Assembly (NCBI GenBank): GCA_965153355.1
Contig: OZ231126.1
Coordinates: 25,544,001-25,608,000 of the forward strand
Direction: 5' to 3'
Source of the DNA: Flaccisagitta enflata
Taxonomy: Eukaryota; Chaetognatha; Sagittoidea; Aphragmophora
DNA length: 64,000 bases
How positions within the stretch are numbered: position 1 is the first letter of the stretch; each line of letters opens with the position of its first letter. Shown in pieces: positions 43,691 to 54,594 of this stretch. The translations under genes were made by a program, and so were the position numbers. Below the pieces are notes generated by a model. It worked only from the letters and a program-made list of their open reading frames with translations, did no database searches and was not told the origin of the DNA.

Positions 43691-43849
43691 ACGTCCATCC
43701 GTCTTTCCCCACTTCACCATAAACCGTCTCCTTTGGGGCCCCAAATCGACTGTATTAAATCCGTGAAATGGTCCAATCACTTAAAATTGTGGCCAAATCA
43801 GTCAAAATACATAGACCAGGTAAAATGGGCTTTATCTGGCTAGAAGACC

Positions 43850-44130
43850 TGAATTCTGGCCTGAGTTCTATCATCTTGGCCCCTTAAACTTAGATTCTGG
43901 CTCCAAAAACCCACATCCAAGCCTTAGAGACCCAGATCCTGACCTTTGGGACCCAGATTCTGACCTCCAAGACCTAGGTGCTGGCCTAAAAGACCTAAAT
44001 CCTAGCCTCAGAGGACCAAATCCTGACCTCAGAAACTGAAATCCTTGCCTCTGAGACCAAGAAATTGGTCTCTGAGACCCAGATTCTGGCCTCAGAGACC
44101 CAGATCCTGGCCTGCTCCTGCCTCAACTTA
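43850..44130. repeat. 21-22 bp minisatellite (GAGACCCAGATCCTGGCCTC type)
   Basis: About 12 diverged units, single orientation. Confidence 0.85.
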
Positions 44131-44254
44131 ACCTACAAACTATAAAATAAGGGCAAGGGTACCATTATCCATATACTGCCTTTTGTCATTTCTCCATGGT
44201 ATTCCATGAAAATTTGAATAACAGAGCATCCTGGACAGAAGGAAGGCAAACAGG

Positions 44255-44412
44255 ACGGACGGACGGATGGACGGACGGACAGATTCCCCCTGTGTTCTAC
44301 AGGACTTTGTCCCCTTCGGGGCCGCTGCCCTGCTCCCTCTCAACCTTCATCACTTCCTACTCAAGCAGGGCACGGGTACCGCTGACCACTTACTGCCTTT
44401 GGGCTGCTATTC
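44255..44412 (+). repeat. B module, full length, with GGAC tract
   Basis: (GGACGGAC)n tract, 'agattccccctgtgttctacaggactttgtccccttcggggccgctgccctgct', loop, 'aagcagggcacgggtaccgctgaccac'. It is the mirror of 58482-58620. Confidence 0.9.
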
Positions 44413-44600
44413 AGGCTTAAAATCAGCTCCTTTAGGCCTAAGATAAGCTCTCAGGCCTCAAATCAACCCTAAAGCATTGCTCTTGAGACTAAATTCAGCT
44501 TTCTCTGGCCTCAAATCAAGCCACCTGAGTCTTCAAATCTGAGAGAGTCGAAAATGTCTTGTAAATTTTTGTCTCGTCAAATTTTGTCCATCAACACACT

Positions 44601-44712
44601 TGTCTTGACAAATTTGTCTCGACAAATTTGTCTCGAGGAATTTGTCTTGAGGAATTTGTCTCGACGAATTTGTCTCGACGAATTTGTCTCGACGAATTTG
44701 TCTCGACGAATG
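44601..44712. repeat. 14-bp minisatellite (TGTCTCGACGAATT)
   Basis: Eight units with a fixed 14-bp period (starts 44601, 44615, 44629, 44643, 44657, 44671, 44685, 44699). Early units read TTTGTCTCGACAAA, which is largely self-complementary. A (TC)n tract follows at 44741-44768. Confidence 0.95.
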
Positions 44713-44737
44713 TGTCCTATCCTTGCTTTCAGCTGTC

Positions 44738-44768
<31 letters not shown>

Positions 44769-44773
<5 letters not shown>

Positions 44774-44975
44774 GTGTGAAAGCATGGGTCATCGACACCT
44801 TCGGGCTGCTGTCCTGCTTCCCCCTCCAACTTCAAGCCCAAACTACTTAGGCAGGGCGCGGGTACCGCTGACCATCTAACGCTTTTGCGACTGTTTCCTC
44901 TTCTTTTTGGGCAGCGGCCCCAAAGGGCCGATGTCCTGTAGGACACAGGGGGAATTTTGGGACGTCCGTCCTCCG
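44769..44975 (+). repeat. B module pair facing each other
   Basis: 'catcgacaccttcgggctgctgtcctgc', loop, 'gcagggcgcgggtaccgctgaccatctaacgcttttgcgact', then 'gggcagcggccccaaagggccgatgtcctgtaggacacagggggaatt' and a (CCGT) tract. Confidence 0.85.
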
Positions 44976-45039
44976 TCCTTCTGTCCTTCCATCCGTCCGT
45001 CTGTCCTTCTGTTCCCCCCCCCCCTTGGCCATTGGAGCC

Positions 45040-45335
45040 TCAAGTCTACAGTCTGAGGCCTGATCTTGGCCCTTTGAGCCCTCAAATTAGCTCTTTCAGA
45101 CCTCAATTTAGCCCTCGAGAGCTCAAATCAGCTCTCCAGACCTCATATCTGCTCTCAAGACCTCAAATTAGCCCTCCAGACCTCAAATCCGCGCTCCAGT
45201 CCTCAAATCAACTCTTCAGGCCTTAAATTTGTCCTCTAGGCCTCAGACCTGCCCCCCCCCACCTCAAATTTGCTCTTTCGGACTAAATTCTGCCATCCCG
45301 ACTTCAAATCTGCCTCAGGACATCTCAAAATTCAC
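45040..45335. repeat. Minisatellite, about 20 bp (AGACCTCAAATTAGCCCTCC type)
   Basis: About 14 diverged units, single orientation, interrupted by a poly-C run (45252-45261). Confidence 0.85.
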
Positions 45336-45337
45336 CA

Positions 45338-45625
45338 CTGTGTCATACAGGACATTGACCCTTTGGGGCCGCTGCCTTGCTCTCACTCCACTACCTCACT
45401 TGATCACTCCAAGCAGGGCATCGGGTACCGCTGACCATGTGCAATCCTTGGATGATTAGTTCTCTCTTTCCTCTTTTTTTGGGCAGCAGCCCCAAAGGGG
45501 CCGATGACCTATGCTTTCACACGTAGAGGAAATTTCTCCTTCCTCTCCTCCTTCCCTTATTTTTTCTTATGGGCAGCGGCCCCAGAGGGGCCGATGACCT
45601 ATGATTCTCTGGTTTCTGTGTGTCC
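45338..45625 (+). repeat. B modules, two head-to-tail ends
   Basis: Full B module 'tgtcatacaggacattgaccctttggggccgctgcc...aagcagggcatcgggtaccgctgaccatgtgcaatccttggatg', then two 'gggcagc(a/g)gcccc...ggggccgatgacctatg' ends (45481 and 45571). Confidence 0.85.
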
Positions 45626-45639
45626 GTCCCCCCCCAGCC

Positions 45640-46090
45640 TCAAGACAGGCCCCTCAAATCCAAAATCAGGCCACTCAGACCCTTAATTAGGCCTCTCAGA
45701 CCCCAAATCAGGTTTCTCAGACCCCAAATCAGGCCGCCCAGACCCTAAATTGGGCCTCTCAGATCCCTAATAGGTCCTCTCAGACTCTAGATTAGGCCTC
45801 TCAGACCCTAAATCTGGCTTCTTGGAACCCAAATCAGGCCTTTCAGACCCCAAAATACGCCCCCAAACCCTAAATCAGGGCTTTCAGACCCCTAATAAGG
45901 CCTCTCAGACCCTAAATCAGGCCTCTGAGACCTTAAATCAGGCCTCTCAGACCCCAAAAAATGCCTCAGACCCTAGATTAAGCCTCTCAGATTCCAAATC
46001 TGGCCTTTGAGACCCCAAATAAAGCCTCTCATGATCACAGACCTTTCGGACCCAAAATAAGGCCTCTCAGCCCCCCAAAGCAGCTTCTCA
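45640..46090. repeat. 20-22 bp minisatellite (CCTCTCAGACCCTAAATCAGG type)
   Basis: About 20 units, single orientation. Frames rich in Ser/Asp/Pro/Lys are repeat translations. Confidence 0.9.
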
Positions 46091-46104
46091 AACTGGAGAA
46101 AATT

Positions 46105-46240
46105 GTCCTATGTGAAATCATAGGTCACCAGCCCCTCCGGGGCCGCTGCCTCTCTCGTCATCTCATTCCGGCATGTACGTACACGAACTTAGGGGCATCG
46201 GGTACCGCTGACCATCTAATGCTTTTGCGACTTTTTTTTT
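46105..46240 (+). repeat. B module variant with GCTTTTGCGACT tail
   Basis: 'aggtcaccagcccctccggggccgctgcc', loop, 'taggggcatcgggtaccgctgaccatctaatgcttttgcgact'. Confidence 0.8.
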
Positions 46241-46385
46241 TCATTCCCCCTCTTTTCTTGCCCGCTCCCGGGCCTCCCAACATCCCTGATAAGGCCAATG
46301 CCTTCAGAGGAATTTGAGGTTGAGTTCGTTGTTCATTCGCGGCAATTCGCAGATGACGAGAATGACGAAATAATCCCCGCAATGG

Positions 46386-46463
46386 AATGAATGAATGAAT
46401 GAATGAATGAATGAATGAATGAATGAATGAATGAATGAATGAATGAATGAATGAATGAATGAA
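46386..46463. repeat. (GAAT)n microsatellite
   Basis: About 19 perfect GAAT/ATGA tetranucleotides. Confidence 0.95.
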
Positions 46464-46464
46464 A

Positions 46465-46964
46465 AAACGATTGAATGAAATGAATGGTGTCAATGGATCT
46501 CCGAAAATGTTGGCCCACTCAAGTATGCAAATCTTACTCATTGACTCATCGCAGTTGCCAAAAGATAGAGATCTTCAAAAATGGTTGCAGGTGTAGAGTG
46601 CATCTTTTATTGATTAAGAATCAACCCAAAGTGGATTGCATGATGGATTTTAAGGAATGAATAATCAATAAATCTTTTTACAAATGTGAAAATACGACAC
46701 ATTAATACACATTATAAATTGGGCAGTGGCAGTGGAAGTTGGGTGCTTCACATAGCTTGATAATACCCATCAACATCTGCTGTCCAACATTCCGTGACAA
46801 CACCATGTAATGACGCCACGTCATGACGCTAGGAAATAAGCGAAAAATGTGGGATAGCAATAAAGAAGAAGCCCTCAACATATGTTAAACAGGAGATCAT
46901 GATTAAACTAAGTAAATGGAGTAGATCAAAGCTTAGGAGTAGATATCAGCGGCACTGTAATTTG
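46465..46964. other. Unassigned, no supported gene
   Basis: AT-rich, no element ends recognised. Confidence 0.4.
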
Positions 46965-47390
46965 TGTTTTCAGATGCGCATCTATTTAGGAGGGTCTGTC
47001 TGTAGGTCCGTTCGTCCGTCCGTCGGTCGGTCCATTACACCTAGGGATGTGGAAGCGGTCGATTTTAGTACCGCTTCCGCTTCTGCTTCTATTTTGCAGT
47101 AAAAATACTAGTAGCTATCCCATCCTCCAAATTGGAAGCGGTCAATCGCTTCCACATCCCTAGACTTACAGCTGTCCAAAAACCGCGTTTCTCGGCTGAT
47201 TTTGGCCATGGTGACATCCTAAACGGAAAAAGATAATCGACTAACGTGTAATGAGAGCCTCTTTGGTCGTTTCATCTGTCTGTCCGTCCATCTGCCTCTC
47301 ACTTTGAGTCACATGTTTAGCACCGAATTGAACACATGCGGGGACACAGTCCGGACGCATCGTTGCCCGGGCAGGCGTGTTAACGAATAC
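46965..47390 (+). mobile_element. D-type module D4 with nested MITE
   Basis: Head AGATGCGCATCT (from 46972), (CCGT)n tract to 47035, MITE at 47041-47163, then segments E (47165-47290) and F (47308-47385). The tail 'GGACGCATCGTTGCCCGGGCAGGCGTG' carries the sequence complementary to a GATGCGTCC head followed by a CCCGGG hairpin, as in other modules. Confidence 0.7.
47041..47163. mobile_element. Small MITE, ends CTAGGGATGTGGAAGCG
   Basis: 123 bp, inverted ends CTAGGGATGTGGAAGCG / CGCTTCCACATCCCTAG, with internal 'ccgcttccgcttctgcttct'. Flanks CATTACAC and ACTTACAG agree at five of eight positions, so any 8-bp duplication is decayed. TAGGGATG ends are seen in hAT-type MITEs. Confidence 0.8.
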
Positions 47391-47807
47391 ATGGCGGAAG
47401 CGCGCCATCAGTCTCGCTTCGTTTTCACTCGTGACTTGAGTAGTTTGCGAATTCGGACCTGCAAGTGATTGCGTGATACATGCATTCTCACCATCTCTTG
47501 TTCTTTTACGGCTCGGGCAACTTAATATAACATTTAGACGATTTTTTTGAAATTTGACAATATGTTCTGTTTTGAAAGAATGTACTTCAAATAGAATAAT
47601 TTTGATTAGGCGTTCTTCAGTAGAAGTATGAGTCATAATCAAACTTGTTTGTTTTAAAATTCTATAGTCTATAAACGATAACTTTGATTTGACAGCATTA
47701 TGCAAATAAGGCTCGAATGACGAATCATAGATAGCATGCCAACCGTTACATTGTTACTTTCATTGCAGGCTGTCTCAAAATTCTCACTCTTTGCCGTTTA
47801 TATGTAT

Positions 47808-47935
47808 CTTTTTAAATGCGTCATCGTATCTCTATAAGAGGGTCTGTCCGTCCGTGCGTCCGTCGGTCCGTTGGTCCGTTACGCCTCTTCCAATATCACG
47901 CAGAGGACGCATCTAGTTGCCCGCTCGGGCTTCTT
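47808..47935 (+). mobile_element. D-type module D5, short but complete
   Basis: T-run, head AAATGCGTCATCGTATCT, CTATAAGAGGGTCTG, (CCGT)n, short body 'gcctcttccaatatcacg', tail GACGCATCT (about 47904-47912), then hairpin GCCCGCTCGGGC. Confidence 0.75.
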
Positions 47936-47974
47936 GAATGGCTTTTGGTTTTTTTATTAGATTTTTTTTTCATT

Positions 47975-48555
47975 TTGTTCGTCTGTCCGTCTGTCCATCT
48001 GAAATGCATGTGCAAAAGCTGTGTTTATTGGCTGTTGAGATGGTGAGATTCTACACTGAATCAAATGATCGACGAGCGTGTTTCGAAGACCTCTTTTGCT
48101 TATGTGTCGTTTCATCTGTTCAGAAGTCCATCTGTCTTTCCATACATTTTTTTAAAGGACCAGTAGAATTTTTCTTTGTACTGAGGTGTCATTGTAATAG
48201 CTTATAATTCCTTTGAAGGTATTAAGGGTATTTCAATTAGGTTGTATTGGTAAAAAAAAAAGAACATCATTTATGTATAAAAACAAATCACGGGTATTTT
48301 CTAAACTTAATTCTTTTCGATAATTTACTCAAAAATAGTTGTAATGATGAATATGCCACAGATTTTTTCCCAAATTTGAGGCTGGGCTTGTCCTTAAAAA
48401 TATCCTTAGATATTGGAAAAATTTCTGCCTAATGTCCTTTATAACTTGGTCCCAACTCAGAAAAAAAGAGTATATATCACCTGTTTAGCGCAAAATTCAA
48501 TACACGCGGGTACACAGTTTAGACGCATCATTACTTGGTCGGGCATGTTAAAGTG
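47975..48555 (+). repeat. E and F segments of a D-type module, third copy
   Basis: (GTCC) tract and E (about 47990-48160), AT-rich interval, then F 'cacctgtttagcgcaaaattcaatacacg...gacgcatcattacttggtcgggcatgtt' (48477-48552). Confidence 0.6.
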
Positions 48556-48964
48556 TGACTAAGCACCTTTTCACCGGGTCATGTCTGTCAATTTCATTGG
48601 TCGGTTGGTAAGTTAGTTGGCGTATTCGCCCCGCACCCATCGGCCTACTTGACCTGTCAGCTCTTGAAGATGAAAAGGTAATTATCTATTTCCATACAGG
48701 GTGTACCAACTCAGTTGTAACATAAAAAATCGATGTATCTCTGTTTCTAAAAGAGATAATCTAATTCTGAAAAAAGTTCTAAGGAGCTTTTAAGATGGCC
48801 TATAGAAAATTTTTAAATCGCGCGCAAAAAATTTAGAAGGTAGCCCTGTTGGAGCTGATTCCAAATCTGTGCCCATTTACCTTTGCATGAACATTAAGTA
48901 CCTCAAAAAACCTCAAGTAGGTTCTCTTGGGTCACTGGCTTGGAAGAGCAAAAGAAAAAAAAGA

Positions 48965-49310
48965 ACAGACAGGTACACAGCAATTATAGTCGCGGGTGGG
49001 CAGGGGCAGTGATGTGAGAGGACATTCAAGCACTTTAGTAGGAACGACGATGCAAAAAATGCAAAAACTGACAAACGAGACTGACCGAAGAACCAACCAA
49101 CCAACAGACAGACAAACGACCCCTGTGGATTATAGAGTCATGTGGCACGTGATTAAAAACGAGGCTTGTGGGTGGGCAGGAGCACTGATATAGAAGACCA
49201 TTCAGGCACTCAGGCTGGTCCAGCGACATGAAACCGCAAAACTCGACGTACACGATGAACCGACAAACGGAGTGACCAACCAACGGACACTGCTCAATAA
49301 TCATGATACA
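48965..49310 (-). mobile_element. Two adjacent decayed A modules (A11), reverse orientation
   Basis: 'agtcgcgggtgggcaggggcagtgatg...gaccaaccaaccaacagacagac...agtcatgtggcacgtgattaaaaa' (to 49157). Next comes 'gtgggtgggcaggagcactgata...gaccgacaaacgg...gaccaaccaacgg' without a head. Confidence 0.6.
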
Positions 49311-49340
49311 TTGCATCACCGCCTCCACTAATCAGTAGGT

Positions 49341-49416
<76 letters not shown>

Positions 49417-49417
49417 G
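49341..49417. repeat. (ATCT)n microsatellite
   Basis: About 19 uninterrupted ATCT units. Confidence 0.97.
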
Positions 49418-49507
49418 TTTATCTATCGACCATTCACGGGCTACCCCAACTATACATCAATCGAGTATTTATCTATCTGTTTAGAGAGAGATAAACCTAT
49501 CAAGCAA

Positions 49508-49592
<85 letters not shown>
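49508..49592. repeat. (GT)n microsatellite
   Basis: About 41 GT dinucleotides followed by GTGC variants to 49622. Its Cys/Val frames are not genes. Confidence 0.97.
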
Positions 49593-49595
<3 letters not shown>

Positions 49596-50420
49596 ACGTG
49601 CGTGCATGCGTGCGTGCGTGCATTTGCGCTTGTGTCTGGGTCTTCCTAAACATCAGACTCTACAATTACAGTTACGGCTTCAACGTGAACTAGCCTTAGA
49701 GGGCAACAATTTCAAGCTACGTGTTTCACTATAACACATTGTCGGTAAATTACATGATTTCATAATAACAAAGAAATATTCTAAAATCACTTTTAGGAAT
49801 ACACGCTTTTCTTTTTACAAGAACACTGTTTATAAGAACATCAGCCTCAGATTGGGCCAAAAAATAAGAACATCTTAAGAACATGCTGAGCCTGAGTTTT
49901 GAAGATAAGAATATAGGTTTTGAAAAAAAACGTAAAATAAGATGAAAAACCCTGAATGATGGGTATATTGTTAATGCTTTCTAAAATGATATTTCATTAT
50001 GTATCAACTGTCAATCTTACATTTCTTTTTATTTAATGAAAATATTTTTTTCTACAATTGCTTAAAAAACGAACTTTTATATTAAGATAGATATATAATT
50101 GAAGAGATTATCTAATTTAAAAATAAGAACATGTTAAGAACGCCTGAGCCTAAAAAAGAGGCTGAAAATAGGAACGCTGAGGCTGACTTTAAAAATCCAT
50201 GTTCTTATAAAATGAAAAGCGTGTAATATATAATAGAAATTAGGGTACGCGACGAGATGTTCAAGGGGCAATCAGCCAGAAGTCCGATCTTTGGTGCCCT
50301 TTTCTTCTTTTAATTGTCGTTGATGTAACTTTTTTTCGGGGGGGGGGGGGAGTTGCAGAAATAAACGTTCCTGAAAAGAGCAAAGAGAAGTACTTAGTTA
50401 CGACACATGGAAAAAAAACT

Positions 50421-50560
50421 TTTTTTTAATTGTGGACATGCAACTCGATAATAGGCTTTAAAATCCACCCCTCAGTCCATCTGTTCGTCCGTTCGTTGGT
50501 CCATTGTCCATTGGTCCAATGGTCCGTCACGGTCGAGTTGAAAATGCAAAAAAATGTGCA
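50421..50560 (+). mobile_element. Module A12, left part (split by A13)
   Basis: T-run, head AATTGTGGACATGCAACT, (CCGT/CCATTGGT) tract, 'cacggtcgagttgaaaatgc'. Its tail of the ATATTGTGAC type reappears at 50780-50812 after A13. Confidence 0.8.
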
Positions 50561-50719
50561 TTTTTAGTTGCGGATACGCAACTCTATAAGAGGCTTTGTC
50601 CATCCGTCCGTCAGTCCGTTGGTCAGTCCGTGATGATCGAGTTGGAAAGTGTGAAAACGCGCATTTCCGCCCCTGCTGACCCGTCCGCAACTGGTATTGG
50701 CCGTGTATCCGGCCTTGTT
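50561..50719 (+). mobile_element. Hairpin-headed module A13, inserted in A12
   Basis: TTTTT, head AGTTGCGGATACGCAACT (50566-50583), CTATAAGAGGCTTTG, (CCGT)n, body 'gagttggaaagtgtgaaaacgcgcat', tail GTCCGCAACT, hairpin GGCCGTGTATCCGGCC, TTGTT. It is the cleanest copy and the best reference for the family. Confidence 0.9.
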
Positions 50720-50812
50720 GATGCTGCAATTGTGTGTGCGTGTGTGAGGGAGTGTGTAGGAAGGGGCTTGGATTTCCCAGGCCACCTGTCCGCAACAATA
50801 TTGTGACTCCGT
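50720..50812 (+). mobile_element. Module A12, right part
   Basis: (GT)-rich stretch then 'ccacctgtccgcaacaatattgtgactcc', the tail type of A3 and A15. Confidence 0.75.
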
Positions 50813-51342
50813 GTCACTTGTTTTATATCTAGGGTCGGTAATAGTGGGTTTAACTGTATTTCTAACAGGTTAAGCGGCAGACCAACAGTCAAATTGAAGA
50901 GGAACCAGAGACGGAGAGACAACTTTCTATAGGTGTATGAGGCTGTATAAAAAGATACTTCTTGGTTCTTACCATATCTAATTTGCAAGAATAACTCACC
51001 CAATATGGATTTCGGCCCAAGGCTATCGCCAGTGAAAGACCTGAATGAGAACATTAACATTTGTAAAAGCATTTTGGAATATTTCATACATTGCATCTTT
51101 ACACCCCCATCGTCCAAACGATTCTTGTTTTTTACCTTTTTGGCAATATTCAGTTGTTCAAGGCATAGCTTTTCTTGCCCACGGTTTCTGCGTTAGCGCG
51201 ATTCAATTTACTTAGAGGCATTGCAATACTCCAACCTGTTGCAATCGTACTTTTGAGTATCACATCGAAGCAGCAACTTTTTGCTTCGTCAATTGATGTG
51301 TTAGTTTATCAGAACATCAGACTGTTGTCCAAATTTTGTCTA

Positions 51343-51505
<163 letters not shown>

Positions 51506-51599
51506 CCCCACCTCTTAGCATCGGCGTTGGTCCTGACGCATTCTCAAGCCAAAGCGCATTCACGTCCAACAGTTTTTTTGTTCAAATGAATGAAATCTT

Positions 51600-54305
51600 G
51601 CTTTATGTATAGTATCAAATGAAAAATACTCCAACGAAAGAGAAAATCAAGAATAGGAAGAAAAAAATTTGAGCTAAAAAGGAACTGTTAGGAGGAAGAA
51701 ATGTCAGCATCTGACAATTTTACACCAACATTTTATGTTCGCTCCACTTATGAATCATGAAAAAATTGTCAATAAGCAGTGAATCGTGGGCTGGTTTGAT
51801 TTCATTACTTGTGTCACACCAATTATTGCAATACATTTCCTGATTTTAGTCTCAACGTGTACAGAACGAAAAAGTAGAAAATAAGAATTGACCCCAGCCC
51901 CAAGGGTATGAAACTTTTTTCATCTCCTAAGTTAAGGGGTGACACACCTTTTTATCGAAAAAAAATTTTCTAGTAGGGCTCGACCTGAAAGACGAGGTTT
52001 ATCCCGGGCTGTCAGTAAAGTGACGACTTTGCCGCTTTAGGGCAGTATATTAGGCCCTCTCACGGTATCCCTGTAAAAAAATCTCACGATCGATAGGCCT
52101 TCTTAAATGACAATTTTTGCTCGATAAGGGAAAAATGATGGAAAGGTCATACTATGAACAGTCATGTAAAAATGGCTTGGAAGTATATGACATCATGAAC
52201 CATATCTTGACACTCTTGTTCCATCACTTTTTTGCATCATTTTTTCCATAAAATTATCTATTTTTGACCAAAAATCTGTTTTGACATGTGCTATGTGAGC
52301 CCATTCATACTTTTTTAAAGAATAAGTCTTTAAATTGCATGCTTTGTACAGTAAAATGATCTTAAATTGACAAAACTTTCAAGCAAAATCTTAGAAAAGA
52401 GTAAGAATTATTTCATAGAGGTATCTTTACTGTAATACTACCGACACAGTTTGTATAATATGGTCAAATTTTTTTTGAGAGGCTGTTCATATCTATCTGA
52501 CACTAGTATAAAACTTTTTTGCCATATGATTCTTAGCATTTTGGATGTCTTTGTCAAGTACCTTTTAAAGAATGTCAGCTGACAATTGAATTTCAAAAAA
52601 TAGGATATTTTATTCTGAAAAATTCATTTGGGGTACTTCCCATTGGAGTAAAGTCATGAAATTTGAATGGTAGTCAAAAGAAGCATTTAACCTTAAGCAT
52701 TTCAAATTTTGTAACAATCGGTGGATTTAAAGTATCAATTTTGTGAGTTTTTCTATTCCAAATAGCAAAATTTGAAGTTTTTGAAAAAAACATTTTTCAT
52801 CCCCTAAAGACAAATCTTGAACATAGATGAACATTTTGCATTCTTAAAAACATCGGACCCGAGATAATGTAATTTACTAGGGTCTGATGTTTTTGGTTTT
52901 TCCAATTTTTCAATTTCTATGCAAATTTGTTATTTAGGGTGCACCAATATCAGATTCAACAGAAATATGAAAAAAAGGATGTTTTTTTAGTTTGGAGTTT
53001 TAAATGGGGCACGTCCTGGTGAAGAAAAGTCATGAAAAGTTTACAGTAGTTAAATGAAGCACCAAACCACCTGCATGTCAATTTTCATTACTATAAGACA
53101 ATTTTTGATAGCTGTTGATGAATTTTTAGATATTCATTTGTGAAATTTATGAAATTAGTCATTTTTAAAAGAAAAACCACTATTTTTTTTTCTGATGATA
53201 TTTTGCATCAATTTCCTCTGTTAACCCAAAATGACATATATTATCAGGTGAATTAAATGTTTCTAGTAAAAAATATGGTAATTTTTTTGCTCTTGGCGAA
53301 ACTGAAGTGTCACAATAATTTTCATTGTGTCATATGCCTTTTATCATCACTTTGCCATCTTTTATTGATCTCCTATGACAATTACTCTTTGTGAAGCTCT
53401 TATCTGTAAATGAGTTGAAAAAACATGTGGAGTTGAGCTCAAATAAAAAATATCCTAAATAGTAAAAGAGAATTCATAGAAAAATTGACATTTTTTTTAG
53501 GAAAATACTATGATACCGGGTGGACATAAAAAAGATAGCTCTTTACTTAGCTGATGCAAAACTCTCTTTAATTGCCTATTTAGTGACTATATGAAATAAG
53601 GCTTTTTGTAGTTTATACATATGATTTAAACATACATATTCAAATTATGTGCAATCAACCAAAGTCATTTTTTTCAGCATTATTGCCTGTTTTTAATCAC
53701 AAGTGATAATCGGTTATAATTGGAAATTTAGGTGTAAATTTGGACTTTTATTTTCATATTCCTGGTTTTTATACTGATCTGAAACCTACTCTTATTCAAC
53801 TACCATCATACTAAAGTAAACTTGGTAAAAACACTATCTTTTTATCAAATTTCAATAAAATCTTTTAGGTGGACTATTATTCAATTCAGTTTTTTAAACA
53901 TTAGTTGAAAAATATTGATCTTCATAAAAAGTGCTCATAATGAAACATGTAGGCAACAATCATATCTACATAACTAAAAAAAAAAATTAATTCGGACAAA
54001 TTTGAAAAATGATATTAAAAAAATCAAAAGCTACTTTTTAAGTTACCACCCGTTATCTGCAAAAATCATGCTTATGAAAATCAAGGTTTTTTTTAAATAT
54101 ACTTTGGAAGAAAAGAAATGCAACAACTTCCCAAAAACTACTGCAAAAATTCTTCAATTTTGGACCAATCTCAGGTCTCTAACTCAATCTGTTTAGAAAT
54201 GAGAGCCTTTTAAAGACAACATGTCTATGAGCAATGACAGACAAATCTGCATTTAATGAGAAATAGCTGCATCATTCTAGTTTTTGATTGTGCAAAATTC
54301 TTATC
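51600..54305. other. AT-rich, gene-free interior of the TIR element
   Basis: No open frame of note. There is a 15-base-arm hairpin AAAAACATCGGACCC / GGGTCTGATGTTTTT at about 52844-52893. A diverged direct repeat lies about 390 bases apart: 'aagtcatgaaa...gtagt.aaa.gaagca..aacc' at 52650 and 53027. Confidence 0.5.
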
Positions 54306-54594
54306 GTTTTTAAAGAGCTCTTTGGAACTTTTATCAGATTGGGATTATCTTCTCTAAAAGCTGAGATCTATTGATTATTCATGCTACAGCTGAGTTGGTA
54401 CACCCTGTACATTTTTATCTATACGCTCTGGATAATGAACTTTGGGTTGAATGTAATGTAATGAATCCCAATAGCTACACGCCATTTTTTTCAAGTACTT
54501 CTATAGACTTTTATGTATAAACCAGCCAACTAAATCTGCTCTGTAGCCCACCAGAAGGCCGTTCTTTGACGGTTGATACAAATCCCAAACATTA

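Noticed and set aside
47241-47705. Minus-strand frame of 154 codons as a host gene
   Set aside because: It crosses the F segment of a D-type repeat and its (CCGT) tract; a likely remnant or chance ORF, noted only as a conserved peptide in F.
54002-54196. Transposase fragment in the 5.7-kb TIR element
   Set aside because: Lys/Phe/Leu-rich 64-codon frame without any DDE motif; composition explained by AT richness.
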